Shown: positions 9,885 through 20,656 of the stretch, piece by piece
How positions within the stretch are numbered: position 1 is the first letter of the stretch
Layout: each line of letters starts with the position of its first letter
Assembly: GCA_021604645.1 (NCBI GenBank)
Contig: BQJJ01000003.1
Coordinates: 302,551 to 366,550 of the forward strand
Direction: 5' to 3'
Length of the DNA: 64,000 nucleotides
Source of the DNA: Methyloligella sp.
GTDB taxonomy: Bacteria; Pseudomonadota; Alphaproteobacteria; Rhizobiales; HXMU1428-3
Made by a program: the position numbers and the translations under genes
The notes under the pieces: generated by a model
What the model saw: only the letters and a program-made list of their open reading frames with translations
What the model was told of the DNA's origin: nothing
Database searches by the model: none

Positions 9885-10397
9885 ATGAGATCTTATATTT
9901 TACCTTTCACATTAATGAGTGTTTTATTTTTTAACTCTTCCCTTGTTCTTGCTAAAGAGGTTCAAAATAAAACTGCTGATACTGAGACGCTGACAGCTGC
10001 CAAAAAACTCGTTGATCATTTGATTGGCAGTACTTTTATTGAGCAAATGGCCAAACAATCCTGGGGTGCAATTGCCTCTGAGGTTAAATCCAAAAACCCT
10101 GATATTGATGCGGCTCAATTAGAAAACTTTAGATTGGCTTTTCTAGATTTACAAAAACAAAATATGGATGACATTCTTGCTGATACACCGCAAATCTATG
10201 CGCGCTATTACACCAAAGAAGAGCTCACACAACTTTATGAGTTTCAAACTTCACCTTTGGGAAAGAAAACTTTAGAAGTCACTCCTAAAATTATGGGAGA
10301 AATGATGCCTGTTATTCTTAAGAAAGTGCAGACTATTGCGCCACGCATTCAGCAATTAATGAGAGAGCGTATCAAAGAAAAAGGTTATAAGATCTAA
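9885..10397 (+). CDS. Exported DUF2059 family protein
   Basis: 170-residue protein with an N-terminal signal peptide (about 1-23, ending in LVLA). The body matches the DUF2059 pattern: a helical protein with a region near residues 105-130 containing YARYYTKEELTQLYEF followed by SPLGKK. Members are widespread, exported and uncharacterised. It is the second gene after the TraB-like protein and ends at a strong bidirectional terminator. No catalytic residues can be assigned. Confidence 0.75.
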   Translation: MRSYILPFTLMSVLFFNSSLVLAKEVQNKTADTETLTAAKKLVDHLIGSTFIEQMAKQSWGAIASEVKSKNPDIDAAQLENFRLAFLDLQKQNMDDILADTPQIYARYYTKEELTQLYEFQTSPLGKKTLEVTPKIMGEMMPVILKKVQTIAPRIQQLMRERIKEKGYKI

Positions 10398-10418
10398 TAA
10401 TTACAGCTACTTACAAAC

Positions 10419-10456
10419 AAAAAGGCGCGGTTTTTTTTTCGAAACCGCGCCTTTTT
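10419..10456. terminator. Bidirectional terminator between the DUF2059 gene and lpdA
   Basis: A 15-bp perfect stem including AAGGCGCGGTTT and its complement, with an A tract on one side and a T tract on the other. It therefore works on both strands, separating the convergent DUF2059 gene (+) and lpdA (-). Confidence 0.92.
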
Positions 10457-10492
10457 TAATATATTTTATTCAAACCATCTGAAGTTTCATTC

Positions 10493-11908
10493 TTACATAT
10501 GAATGGTGCGTTTGTCTGTTGCAAGGGCTGCTTCTTTGATCGCTTCAGTGAGTGTCGGGTGAGCGTGACACGTTCTAGCCAAGTCTTCAGCTGAGCCACC
10601 AAATTCCATTAACACAGTTGCTTCACCGATCATTTCACCTGCCATTGGGCCAACGATGTGAACGCCTAAAACACGGTCTGTTTTTTTATCAGCCAGAACT
10701 TTAACAAAACCATCTGTTTGATTGTTGGCTTTTGCACGTCCATTGGCCATAAACGGGAATTTACCGCTTACATAATCACGGCCTTCTTCCTTCAGCTCTT
10801 CTTCTGTTTTACCGACAGTTGCCACTTCAGGGTATGTATAAACAACACCAGGGATCAGATTGTAATTCACGTGGCCAGCTTGGCCCGCTAGGTTCTCAGC
10901 TAATGCTACGCCTTCTTCTTCAGCTTTGTGAGCTAGCATTGCCCCTTCAATAACGTCACCGATTGCAAAAATGCCTGGTACGTTTGTTTGGAACTTCTCA
11001 TCAACAGAGATACGTCCACGATTATCTTTCGCAACACCTAAGTCTTCTAGGCCTAAACCTTCCGTAAATGGCACGCGGCCAATGGCCACGAGAACTGAAT
11101 TTGTCTCAATCACTTCAGCGTCACCGCCATCTCTTGGTTCGATTGTGACTTTGGTTTTTCCTTTGGCTGATTTTGCTTTTTCAACGCCAGTTACTTTCGA
11201 GCCGAGCTTGAATTCGATGCCCTGCTTTTTCAATATTTTCTGGAACTGAGTAGCAACTTCAGTGTCCATGCCTGGCAAGATGCGATCAAGGAATTCGACA
11301 ACTGTCACTTTGGCTCCTAAACGGCGCCAAACTGAGCCTAGCTCAAGACCAATAACACCAGCACCTACAACAACCATATGATCTGGAACTTTGCCCAGCT
11401 CTAGCGCTCCAGTAGAAGAGACAACTGTTTTCTCATCAATCTCAATGCCTGGAATTTGCGCAACATCAGATCCTGTTGCAATACAGATGTTTTTTGACTT
11501 CAGGGTGGTTGTTTTACCATCATCAGCGGTCACGGTAACTTCACCAGCTTTTGAGATCTTACCCATTCCGTGAAAGGCGGTGATTTTATTCTTTTTAAAC
11601 AGAAACTCGATGCCGCTAACATTCCCATCGATGGTATCTGTTTTATGTTTCATCATGGCCGGCAAATCTAATTCAGGCTTCACTTTAATACCCAATTTAG
11701 CCATGCCGTGATTGGCTTCATCGAATAATTCTGAGGCGTGCAACAATGCTTTAGATGGAATGCAGCCGACGTTCAGGCAGGTTCCGCCGTGGGTTTTTCT
11801 TTTCTCAACTACAGCGACTTTCATGCCCAATTGTGCCGCGCGAATGGCGCAGACATAGCCCCCTGGACCAGAGCCAATAATTGTTAAATCAAATACTTGA
11901 TCGGACAT
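10493..11908 (-). CDS. lpdA: Dihydrolipoyl dehydrogenase (E3) of the 2-oxoglutarate dehydrogenase complex
   Basis: FAD-dependent E3 subunit that reoxidises dihydrolipoamide with NAD+. It has 471 residues. The FAD site GSGPGG is at 12-17, with the redox-active disulfide Cys44/Cys49 in [13 protein letters not shown]. The NAD site [13 protein letters not shown] is present, and the catalytic His of [10 protein letters not shown] lies near the C terminus. The gene is downstream of sucA, sucB and a small membrane protein on the same strand, so this E3 most likely serves 2-oxoglutarate dehydrogenase, though E3 can be shared with other complexes. A strong terminator follows. Confidence 0.96.
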   Translation of the reverse strand: MSDQVFDLTIIGSGPGGYVCAIRAAQLGMKVAVVEKRKTHGGTCLNVGCIPSKALLHASELFDEANHGMAKLGIKVKPELDLPAMMKHKTDTIDGNVSGIEFLFKKNKITAFHGMGKISKAGEVTVTADDGKTTTLKSKNICIATGSDVAQIPGIEIDEKTVVSSTGALELGKVPDHMVVVGAGVIGLELGSVWRRLGAKVTVVEFLDRILPGMDTEVATQFQKILKKQGIEFKLGSKVTGVEKAKSAKGKTKVTIEPRDGGDAEVIETNSVLVAIGRVPFTEGLGLEDLGVAKDNRGRISVDEKFQTNVPGIFAIGDVIEGAMLAHKAEEEGVALAENLAGQAGHVNYNLIPGVVYTYPEVATVGKTEEELKEEGRDYVSGKFPFMANGRAKANNQTDGFVKVLADKKTDRVLGVHIVGPMAGEMIGEATVLMEFGGSAEDLARTCHAHPTLTEAIKEAALATDKRTIHM

Positions 11909-12070
11909 GGTTTTCCCACCCTCAATTTATCTTATCGGTTTCTTGGCTCATAAAGACTGCTCTCATGTTTGAAAAATTTAAGAAGTAATCTTTGTAGTAT
12001 GAGCCTTTTTGTTTCATTTAAAGCTTTTGCTGTTTCAAGATAATTCCTTGAAAAGTTAAAGCGTTAAACC

Positions 12071-12541
12071 CTATGTTAAAATATCATCTTCATCACAACC
12101 GGCTGCGTAAAGCGCCAGGATTAGTGAAATTAAAATCATAATCGTTGAAGCAATCAAGCCGTATGTTCCATATGCTTCGATGCCATTTGCCATTAAGAGA
12201 TCATAGCCAACAAAACCTATGACCATTGTGATTGGTACCAACCAAAGAAATGGCACGGCCCATTCAGAGCGTAACAACATCAACAGACCACCAATGATGG
12301 CACCACCTATTGACGCCATCCAAAGGCCTGTGCGCCATATAGGGAAGCTATCTACCATTTCTTTAAATGCAGCGGGTAGTTGAGCAATGTATTCAGCGTT
12401 TCCCGTCGTGATCATATAATAATCAATAAGACCAAAAGCCCCCCAGATGATTGCCAGAAGACTGACAATCCAAAAAAGGAAGGTTGGCTTACCATCTTCC
12501 TTGATTGAATCGTTTTTGTTCACGGTTGTGTTTTCACTCAT
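12071..12541 (-). CDS. Small membrane protein between sucB and lpdA
   Basis: 156-residue protein with a polar N terminus of about 20 residues and four hydrophobic segments, near residues 20-42, 72-90, 93-115 and 124-147. It ends in an acidic tail (CDEDD). I do not recognise an experimentally characterised family. GAGGAAAAG precedes the ATG well. It lies between sucB and lpdA on the same strand, with a repeat element upstream (12563-12683) and 162 bp to lpdA. A role connected to the dehydrogenase complex is only inferred from position. Confidence 0.75.
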   Translation of the reverse strand: MSENTTVNKNDSIKEDGKPTFLFWIVSLLAIIWGAFGLIDYYMITTGNAEYIAQLPAAFKEMVDSFPIWRTGLWMASIGGAIIGGLLMLLRSEWAVPFLWLVPITMVIGFVGYDLLMANGIEAYGTYGLIASTIMILISLILALYAAGCDEDDILT

Positions 12542-12562
12542 AATCTTTTCCTCACTCTCTAG

Positions 12563-12683
12563 AGCATTCTCTTTTAGTGCTCCTTCGGTTGCCCACTAGC
12601 AACCGTCGCATTTTAGTGCTTCAGATTGCCTACTAACAACCGCACTATTCCCAAAACCGGCGTCCACTTTTGGGAGGAATGCT
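12563..12683 (+). repeat. Composite repeat: palindrome B carrying two A hairpins
   Basis: Outer arms AGCATTC (12563-12569) and GAATGCT (12677-12683) enclose two tandem A modules. The first has GGTTGC 12587-12592 and GCAACC 12599-12604; the second runs 12616-12645 with GTGC/GCAC outer arms. They are followed by the B hairpin, CCCAAAA 12650-12656 and TTTTGGG 12668-12674, around a CCGG core. The whole element occupies the gap between sucB and the small membrane gene, so it would be transcribed within the operon. Confidence 0.75.
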
Positions 12684-12714
12684 AAAATTCTGGATTGCGA
12701 GATACCCTTATATA

Positions 12715-13920
12715 TTAGAGATCAAGCACCAGACGCTGTGGATCCTCAAGTGCTTCTTTTACACGCACAAGGAAGGTCACAGCTCCTTTTCCATCTACAA
12801 TACGGTGATCGTAAGACAGAGCCAAATACATCATTGGGCGAATTTTAATTTCTCCATCCACAACGATTGGGCGCTTTTCGATGCGATGCATGCCTAAAAT
12901 GCCCGATTGCGGAGCATTAAGAATTGGTGTTGACATAAGCGATCCATAAACACCACCATTTGAAATGGTAAATGTGCCGCCCTGCATTTCATCAATACCA
13001 AGCTTGCCATCACGTGCGCGAATGCCAAAGTCACCGATTGTTTTTTCAATGCCAGCTAAGCTTAATTCATCTGCGTCGCGAACAACAGGGACAACCAAAC
13101 CTTTTGGTGTGCCAACAGCTACAGCTACGTGATAATAATTTTTATAGATGATGTCGTTGCCATCAATTTCAGCGTTAACTTCAGGAACATCTTTCAACGC
13201 CTGGATACAAGCCTTAACAAACAGCCCCATAAATCCTAGTTTTACGCCATGTTTCTTCTCGAATAGATCTTTATAATCTTTTCTAAGTTCCATTACCGCT
13301 GTCATATCGACATCGTTAAAGGTTGTCAGCATTGCTGCTGTTGATTGCGCATCTTTCAGACGACGTGCAATTGTTTGACGAAGTTTCGTCATACGAACGC
13401 GTTCTTCGCGCGGCGCATCATCGGCACTTGAAGGTGCACGTGCTGCGACAGCTGGAGCTGCATTCTTTTGAGCGCCGCCTTGTTCGATGGCACTTAAGAT
13501 ATCTTCTTTCAGCACTTGGCCACGTCTGCCAGAGCCATTTACACTTGCTGGATCAATATTATTTTCTTTGGCCAGCTTTCCAGCTGATGGGCTTGGCGGC
13601 ATATCGTCATTTGCAGCTGCTGCTTTTTCTTCTTTTTTCGGACTTTCAGCTTTTGCTGCTGGTGCGGCAACGGCTGCTGCTTCACCTTCTGCGATGGCGC
13701 CAAGAAGAGCGCCAACTTCAACGGTGTCTCCTTCTTCAACTTCAATCGCTCCCATTACTCCTGCCACTGGTGATGGCACTTCAACGGTTACTTTATCAGT
13801 TTCTAATTCAACGAGGGGCTCATCAACATTGACGGCCTCGCCAGGCTTTTTAAACCATTGCCCAATGGTTGCTTCAGTGACACTTTCACCAAGAGTTGGA
13901 ACTCTTATTTCTGTTGACAT
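12715..13920 (-). CDS. sucB: Dihydrolipoyl succinyltransferase (E2 of 2-oxoglutarate dehydrogenase)
   Basis: Core E2 subunit, 401 residues, transferring succinyl to CoA. The N-terminal lipoyl domain carries Lys43 in [11 protein letters not shown]. An Ala/Lys-rich linker spans about 80-105, and the E3/E1-binding domain near 108-145 contains [13 protein letters not shown]. The catalytic acyltransferase domain ends in SYDHRIVDG with His372 and Asp376. It is 33 bp downstream of sucA on the same strand, clearly co-transcribed. GAGGG precedes the ATG. Confidence 0.97.
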   Translation of the reverse strand: MSTEIRVPTLGESVTEATIGQWFKKPGEAVNVDEPLVELETDKVTVEVPSPVAGVMGAIEVEEGDTVEVGALLGAIAEGEAAAVAAPAAKAESPKKEEKAAAANDDMPPSPSAGKLAKENNIDPASVNGSGRRGQVLKEDILSAIEQGGAQKNAAPAVAARAPSSADDAPREERVRMTKLRQTIARRLKDAQSTAAMLTTFNDVDMTAVMELRKDYKDLFEKKHGVKLGFMGLFVKACIQALKDVPEVNAEIDGNDIIYKNYYHVAVAVGTPKGLVVPVVRDADELSLAGIEKTIGDFGIRARDGKLGIDEMQGGTFTISNGGVYGSLMSTPILNAPQSGILGMHRIEKRPIVVDGEIKIRPMMYLALSYDHRIVDGKGAVTFLVRVKEALEDPQRLVLDL

Positions 13921-13953
13921 TGTATTGCCCTCATATTTGCAATTTCATCAAAA

Positions 13954-16932
13954 TTATACAGTTAGTGCCTCATCTAAGAAGGCATTGAGTTGTGCCATGT
14001 GCCGGCTCATCATGCCAGTTGCAGTGGATGCACTTGCCGCACGTCCCACATAAGATGGACGTTTGGTTTTGGCACCAGTGTGATCCAAGACCCACTCAAT
14101 ATTACTTTCAACAAAGCTCCAAGCGCCCATGTTTTTAGGCTCTTCCTGACACCAGATGACATCTGCATCTTTAAAGCGCGATAGCTCTTGAGCCAAAGCG
14201 CGTGCCGGGAATGGATAGAGTTGTTCAACACGCATTAGATAAACGTCTTTTATGCCGCGTTTTTCGCGTTCTTCGAATAAGTCATAATAAACCTTACCTG
14301 TACACAAGACCACGCGCTTGATTTTTTCATCAGCAACGAGCTTATCTTTTTTATCTGATGCCAATTCAGCGTCATCCCACAAAACACGGTGGAAAGTTGA
14401 GTCTGGACCGAATTCATCTAAACGAGATATCACACGTTTGTGCCGCAACAATGATTTTGGCGTCATCAGAATAAGTGGTTTTCTAAATTTGCGGTGTAGT
14501 TGACGGCGCAGAATATGGAAATAGTTCGCCGGCGTTGTACAGTTGGCTACTTGCCAGTTATCTTCAGCAGACAATTGTAAATACCGCTCGAGACGCGCTG
14601 AAGAGTGTTCTGGTCCCTGGCCTTCATAACCGTGAGGCAGCATCACAACCAAGCCCGACATACGAAGCCATTTGCGCTCGCCAGAACATAAGAACTGATC
14701 AAATATAACCTGGGCGCCATTGGCAAAGTCACCAAATTGAGCTTCCCACATTGTCAGTGCCTGTGGTTCTGCCAGACTATAGCCATATTCAAAGCCAAGC
14801 ACCGCTTCTTCAGAAAGACTGGAGTTGATGACCTCAAAATGACCTTGGGTCTCCGAGATGTTATTTAGAGGTGTATATTTATCTTCATTTTCCTGATCAA
14901 GCAAAACTGAATGGCGATGAGAGAAAGTGCCACGTTCACAATCTTGGCCTGAAAGGCGAACTCTGAAGCCTTCATTGACCAGTGAACCATAGGCTAAATG
15001 TTCTGCCATGCCCCAATCAATGCCAGCTTCATCATCGATCATTTTTCTGCGTTTTTTAACCAGGCGCCCGATGGTTTTATGGATTTTAAAACCTTCCGGG
15101 ATTTCGGTGATTTTATTACCAATATTTCTTAGTTCATCCAGTTCAACGCCTGTTTCACCACGCCGCGCATCATCTTCAGCAAAACCAATCGCAGACCAAC
15201 GGCCATCAAGCCAATCTGCTTTGTTTGGTTTGTAATCTTCACCAGCAGAAAACTCGACATCGAGCATTGCGCGCACTTCACCGCGCATGGCTTCAACTTC
15301 GTCTTTGGTCATCACACCTTCTTTGACGAGTTGTTCTGAATAGAGCTCGATGACAGATGGATGAGATCTGATTTTCTTATACATCAATGGCTGTGTGAAT
15401 GACGGCTCATCGCCTTCATTGTGGCCAAATCGGCGATAGCAGAACATATCAATTACAACTGGTAATTGGAATTTCTGACGATATTCAACAGCCACTTTGG
15501 CAGCAAAAACCACTGCTTCAGGATCATCACCATTGACGTGGAAAATTGGTGCATTCACTGTTCTTGCTACATCTGATGGATATGGAGATGAACGCGAGAA
15601 ATGAGGGCTTGTTGTAAAGCCAATTTGGTTATTTACGATAAAGTGGATTGAACCGGCCGTTCTATGTCCCACCAAACCAGAGAGACCAAAGCATTCAGCA
15701 ACAACACCCTGGCCGGCAAAAGCGGCATCACCGTGAAGGAGCAATGGTAGTACGGTTGTTCTATCCACCCTGCCCTTTTCATTTTTCACACCATGTAGAT
15801 CTTGCTTCGCGCGTGCTTTGCCAAGCACAACAGGATTAACAATTTCAAGGTGAGATGGGTTTGCTGTTAGTGACAAATGAACTGAGTTGCCGTCAAATTC
15901 ACGGTCGCTTGAAGCACCTAAGTGATATTTCACATCTCCAGAACCTTCAACATCATCAGGATTAGAAGACCCGCCTCTAAATTCGTTAAACACAGCGCGG
16001 AACGGCTTGCTCATCACGTTACATAAAACGTTTAGGCGACCACGGTGTGGCATGCCTAGGATGATGTCTTTTACACCAAGGTTACCACCACGTTTGATGA
16101 TTTGTTCAAGTGCAGGCACCAAGGCTTCACCGCCATCCAAGCCAAATCGTTTTGTTCCTGTATATTTTACATCGAGGAATTTCTCAAAGCCTTCAGATTC
16201 CATCAGCTTATAAAGAATGGCTTTTTTGCCTTCAGGCGTGAAGCTGATGGCTTTATCTTTGCCTTCAATGCGTTCCTGGATCCAGGCCTTTTGCTCTGGA
16301 TCAGAAATGTGCATGAATTCCACACCGACATTGTGGCAATAAGTTCTTTTCAAGATCGCCATGATCTCGTTCATTGTTGCGGTCTCAAGCCCCAACACAT
16401 GATCAAGAAAGATTGGACGGTCCATATCAGCTGCTGTGAAACCATAGCTTTCAGGTTGTAGTTCTGTGTGCGCTGTTTTTTCAGCCAGACCAAGCGGATC
16501 AAGGTTCGCACCTAAATGACCACGAACACGATAAGCGCGAATGAGCATAAGGGCGCGAACACTGTCTTTAATGGCCCCTTGAGCTTCGCTTTCCGAAATT
16601 TCAGCGCCAGTTGATTTTGCGCGTTGATTTATTTTTTTATCAAGATCTTTTTCAACGGCACCCCAATTACCATCCATTGCCGAAATCAGTTCGCCATTGG
16701 CAGCAATTGGCCAATTATCTTTTTTCCAGCTTGGGCCTTCAGAATTTTTATTGGCGTTGGCCATTGCTTCAATATCGGCTGGTTGCAAGCCCTCGAAAAA
16801 GCCTGCCCACTCATCTGATACTGATGTGGGGTTAGTTGACCATTTGGCATATAGTTCTTCTATATAACCAGCATTTGCCCCATATAAAAATGAGGTCTTT
16901 AAGAAAGCATCATTTTCTTCATTTCGCGCCAT
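13954..16932 (-). CDS. sucA: 2-oxoglutarate dehydrogenase E1 component
   Basis: Thiamine-diphosphate-dependent E1 subunit, 992 residues, decarboxylating 2-oxoglutarate and succinylating the lipoyl group of SucB. The N-terminal E2-binding segment includes YIEELYAKW. The HRGRLNVL motif and the ThDP/Mg site (NGDDPEAV...FCYRRFGHNEGDEPSFTQP) are intact, as are the transketolase-like C-terminal half (LPHGYEGQGPEHSSARLER) and the terminal WCQEEPKNMGAW segment. Its start is 281 bp downstream of sucD, across a region with tandem repeats and hairpins, so it may have its own promoter. AAGGA lies about 11 nt before the ATG. Confidence 0.97.
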   Translation of the reverse strand: MARNEENDAFLKTSFLYGANAGYIEELYAKWSTNPTSVSDEWAGFFEGLQPADIEAMANANKNSEGPSWKKDNWPIAANGELISAMDGNWGAVEKDLDKKINQRAKSTGAEISESEAQGAIKDSVRALMLIRAYRVRGHLGANLDPLGLAEKTAHTELQPESYGFTAADMDRPIFLDHVLGLETATMNEIMAILKRTYCHNVGVEFMHISDPEQKAWIQERIEGKDKAISFTPEGKKAILYKLMESEGFEKFLDVKYTGTKRFGLDGGEALVPALEQIIKRGGNLGVKDIILGMPHRGRLNVLCNVMSKPFRAVFNEFRGGSSNPDDVEGSGDVKYHLGASSDREFDGNSVHLSLTANPSHLEIVNPVVLGKARAKQDLHGVKNEKGRVDRTTVLPLLLHGDAAFAGQGVVAECFGLSGLVGHRTAGSIHFIVNNQIGFTTSPHFSRSSPYPSDVARTVNAPIFHVNGDDPEAVVFAAKVAVEYRQKFQLPVVIDMFCYRRFGHNEGDEPSFTQPLMYKKIRSHPSVIELYSEQLVKEGVMTKDEVEAMRGEVRAMLDVEFSAGEDYKPNKADWLDGRWSAIGFAEDDARRGETGVELDELRNIGNKITEIPEGFKIHKTIGRLVKKRRKMIDDEAGIDWGMAEHLAYGSLVNEGFRVRLSGQDCERGTFSHRHSVLLDQENEDKYTPLNNISETQGHFEVINSSLSEEAVLGFEYGYSLAEPQALTMWEAQFGDFANGAQVIFDQFLCSGERKWLRMSGLVVMLPHGYEGQGPEHSSARLERYLQLSAEDNWQVANCTTPANYFHILRRQLHRKFRKPLILMTPKSLLRHKRVISRLDEFGPDSTFHRVLWDDAELASDKKDKLVADEKIKRVVLCTGKVYYDLFEEREKRGIKDVYLMRVEQLYPFPARALAQELSRFKDADVIWCQEEPKNMGAWSFVESNIEWVLDHTGAKTKRPSYVGRAASASTATGMMSRHMAQLNAFLDEALTV

Positions 16933-16988
16933 AACCCAATATTCCTTGAAAAAAGCCGCATATATATTCTTTGTATTTCATACGAAAA

Positions 16989-17010
16989 CACAATCACTTC
17001 ACAATCACTT
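16989..17010. promoter_or_regulatory. Tandem 11-bp direct repeat upstream of sucA
   Basis: Two perfect, adjoining copies of CACAATCACTT on the plus strand (AAGTGATTGTG on the sucA strand), centred about 70 nt upstream of the sucA start. An 11-bp period matches about one helical turn, as expected for a dimeric regulator's site. The regulator is unknown. Confidence 0.35.
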
Positions 17011-17130
17011 TTTGGTTTATGGGTATCTAGCAACTTTAAAGCTGCTTTATTTGCGCCTTTTTATGGGTGCCATTTCATAAGTATAAAGGTTCATAAATAA
17101 ATATGCCCATAAGCCTCAATGATTTTTTAT

Positions 17131-17171
17131 GCAGGCCAATTTTGAAAAATTGCCCTATAAAACTGGCCTGC
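17131..17171. other. Intercistronic hairpin between sucD and sucA
   Basis: Arms GCAGGCCAATTTT (17131-17143) and AAAACTGGCCTGC (17159-17171) pair over 13 positions with one mismatch and a 15-nt loop. No T tract follows on the minus strand, so an mRNA-stabilising or processing structure is more likely than a terminator. Confidence 0.5.
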
Positions 17172-17184
17172 ATCATTCTTCTCA

Positions 17185-17217
17185 TCATTATCAATTCAGA
17201 TAATGATAGTCATTATC
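17185..17217. promoter_or_regulatory. Fur-box-like palindrome / alternative hairpins at the sucD stop
   Basis: GATAATGATAGTCATTATC at 17199-17217 matches the classical 19-bp enterobacterial Fur consensus at 18 of 19 positions. It overlaps the sucD stop codon. A third arm, TCATTATC at 17185-17192, can pair with the same GATAATGA (17199-17206), so two hairpins compete for it. Either protein binding or RNA structure could explain the symmetry. Confidence 0.4.
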
Positions 17218-18088
17218 CCTTTAGAACATCAACCAAAGTTGTGCCTAGTGAAGCTGGGCTATCAGCAACTGCGATACCGGCTGATTTCATAGCTTCGATT
17301 TTGTCGCCTGCGCCACCTTTACCGCCAGATACAATCGCACCAGCGTGCCCCATTGTGCGGCCTGGAGGTGCTGTTACACCGGCAATAAAGCCAACTACTG
17401 GCTTCTTAACAGAATTTTGCTTGAGGAATTCAGCTGCATCTTCTTCTGCTGAACCACCAATTTCACCAATCATGATGATGCTTTCAGTTTCTTCATCCGC
17501 CAAGAACATTTCTAGAATGTCGATGAACTCAGTTCCCTTCACTGGGTCACCGCCAATACCAACACATGTTGTTTGGCCAAGACCTGCAGCTGATGTTTGA
17601 CCAACAGCTTCATATGTCAATGTCCCTGAGCGAGAAAGAATGCCCACTTTACCGCGCTTATGAATGTGACCTGGCATAATACCGATTTTACATTCATCTG
17701 GTGTGATTACACCTGGGCAGTTAGGGCCGATAAGACGTGTTTTAGAGCCTTCAAGTGCCCGTTTCACTTTTACCATATCCATCACTGGAATGCCTTCAGT
17801 GATACAGATAGCAAGTGGAATTTCAGCATCAATCGCTTCTAGGATAGCGTCACCAGCAAATGGTGGCGGTACATAGATAGCTGTCGCATTGGCGCCAGTT
17901 TTATCCATTGCTTCATGAACTGAATTGAAAATTGGCAAATCAAGATGTTCGCCGCCACCTTTACCAGGTGTTACACCGCCAACCATTTGCGTGCCATATG
18001 CAATCGCTTGTTCTGAGTGGAATGTGCCTTGGCTACCTGTGAAACCTTGGCAGATTACTTTTGTATCTTTATTTACGAGAATTGACAT
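17213..18088 (-). CDS. sucD: Succinyl-CoA synthetase alpha subunit
   Basis: Alpha subunit (291 residues) of the TCA enzyme interconverting succinyl-CoA and succinate with ATP or GTP formation. The N-terminal CoA-binding fold contains [12 protein letters not shown], the ligase core contains [11 protein letters not shown], and the phosphohistidine is His248 in [18 protein letters not shown]. It starts directly after the sucC stop (TAA then ATG, no gap), so the two subunits are translationally linked. The stop lies inside a Fur-box-like palindrome and is followed in frame by a second stop. Confidence 0.97.
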   Translation of the reverse strand: MSILVNKDTKVICQGFTGSQGTFHSEQAIAYGTQMVGGVTPGKGGGEHLDLPIFNSVHEAMDKTGANATAIYVPPPFAGDAILEAIDAEIPLAICITEGIPVMDMVKVKRALEGSKTRLIGPNCPGVITPDECKIGIMPGHIHKRGKVGILSRSGTLTYEAVGQTSAAGLGQTTCVGIGGDPVKGTEFIDILEMFLADEETESIIMIGEIGGSAEEDAAEFLKQNSVKKPVVGFIAGVTAPPGRTMGHAGAIVSGGKGGAGDKIEAMKSAGIAVADSPASLGTTLVDVLKG

Positions 18089-19288
18089 TTACGCTGCCTC
18101 CTTCACTGCTGCCACAATTTTTTGTGCAGCGTCAGCCAAATTGTCTGCCGGAATAATGGCAAGGCTTGAGCCCGCTAGAATTTCCTTACCTTTTTCAACG
18201 TTTGTACCCTCAAGGCGAACAACCAATGGAACTTTTAAGTCCATTTCAGTTGCTGCTGCAATCACACCTTCTGCGATCACATCACAACGCATGATGCCAC
18301 CAAAGATATTTACTAGAATACCTTTTACATTCTCATCAGACAGAATGATTTTAAACGCTTCAGTTACTTTTTCTTTTGTGGCGCCGCCGCCTACGTCAAG
18401 AAAGTTCGCTGGCTCTTCACCATAAAGCTTGATGATGTCCATAGTAGCCATTGCGAGACCAGCGCCGTTCACCATGCAACCAATACTGCCATCTAGCTTG
18501 ATGTATGAAAGGTCATATTTTGACGCTTCAACTTCAGCTGCATCTTCTTCTTCAAGATCGCGAAGTTCCATAATATCAGGGTGACGATACAGTGAATTAC
18601 CATCAAAGCCAATTTTAGCGTCAAGACATTTAAGTGTGTTTTCTTTTGTAACCACTAATGGGTTGATCTCAAGAAGTGCCATGTCTTTTTCAGTGAAAGC
18701 TTTGTAAAGAGCTGCACCAATTTTAGCAACTTGCTTGGCAAGATCACCATGCAAGTTTAGAGCGCCTGCTAATTTACGGCCATGCAGAGGCATAAACCCT
18801 GTTGCTGGATCAACTGAAAAAGTGATGATTTTTTCAGGAGTTTCTTCTGCAACAGCTTCAATGTCCATGCCACCTTCGGTTGACGCCACGAATGCAACGC
18901 GAGATGTGTCACGATCAACTAAAATTGAAAGATAAAGCTCATCAGCGATGTCTGTACCGTCTTCGATATAGAGGCGGTTAACTTGCTTGCCTTCAGGCCC
19001 TGTTTGATGAGTAACCAAAACCTTACCAAGCATTTCAGCTGCATTTGCTTCAACTTCATCAACAGAGTGAGCCAGACGCACGCCGCCAGCTGCATCTGCA
19101 TCTAAGCCTTTAAATTTACCTTTACCGCGTCCACCAGCGTGGATTTGAGACTTTACAACCCATAGTGGGCCACCCAGTTCTTGAGCTGCCGCTCTTGCTT
19201 CAGCTGGTGTGAAGGCAATGCCGCCCTTTGATACAGGAACACCAAATTCCTTTAACACCGCTTTACCTTGATATTCATGAATATTCAT
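18089..19288 (-). CDS. sucC: Succinyl-CoA synthetase beta subunit
   Basis: Beta subunit, 399 residues, with an N-terminal ATP-grasp fold ([32 protein letters not shown]) and a C-terminal ligase domain ([15 protein letters not shown]). The ATG at 19288 is chosen because the protein then begins with the family-typical MNIHEYQ and AAGG lies 8 nt upstream; a start nine codons earlier is possible but atypical. It follows mdh by 72 bp across a GC-rich hairpin and abuts sucD. Confidence 0.97.
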   Translation of the reverse strand: MNIHEYQGKAVLKEFGVPVSKGGIAFTPAEARAAAQELGGPLWVVKSQIHAGGRGKGKFKGLDADAAGGVRLAHSVDEVEANAAEMLGKVLVTHQTGPEGKQVNRLYIEDGTDIADELYLSILVDRDTSRVAFVASTEGGMDIEAVAEETPEKIITFSVDPATGFMPLHGRKLAGALNLHGDLAKQVAKIGAALYKAFTEKDMALLEINPLVVTKENTLKCLDAKIGFDGNSLYRHPDIMELRDLEEEDAAEVEASKYDLSYIKLDGSIGCMVNGAGLAMATMDIIKLYGEEPANFLDVGGGATKEKVTEAFKIILSDENVKGILVNIFGGIMRCDVIAEGVIAAATEMDLKVPLVVRLEGTNVEKGKEILAGSSLAIIPADNLADAAQKIVAAVKEAA

Positions 19289-19336
19289 ATGTTTTGCCTT
19301 TTTAGCTTTTTCCAATTCCCAGGATCAGAATAAGAT

Positions 19337-19356
19337 AAGGCGGCTTACGCCGCCTT
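19337..19356 (-). other. Hairpin between mdh and sucC
   Basis: A compact 8-bp stem, AAGGCGGC / GCCGCCTT, with a TTAC loop, lies directly after the mdh stop. On the minus strand the tail is ATCTTATTC, not a true T run, so this is probably a partial terminator or stabiliser within an mdh-sucCD operon. Confidence 0.5.
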
Positions 19357-19360
19357 TAAA

Positions 19361-20341
<981 letters not shown>

Positions 20342-20656
20342 TTATAATGTCATTCATTATAATGCCATTTATCTGGAGCTCATTATTCTCTTACATTTCT
20401 TTATGCAAGAGTTTTCTCCAAACAAACTTCAACTCGGTATGCGTGTGTGGTTAGCTTGAAACTGGGCGCGGCGCAAGGTCGCAGGCTGGAAAAAAACCTC
20501 AGTTCGTGATTTTTTTTACAAGAAAGTCCAATTTCACTCTGATTCCACGTACAATACTACCTCTTTTTGTGAAATCATCACTAGTTTACTTACGCGAAAT
20601 CACTCACTCTCAACAACTATTACGCGTTTTTTTAATTTTTTTAGTGAAAAATTATT

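Noticed and set aside
13323-14053. Long plus-strand ORFs antisense to sucB and sucA
   Set aside because: They are low-complexity frames opposite the Ala-rich linker of sucB and other conserved coding DNA, without ribosome sites or recognisable motifs.
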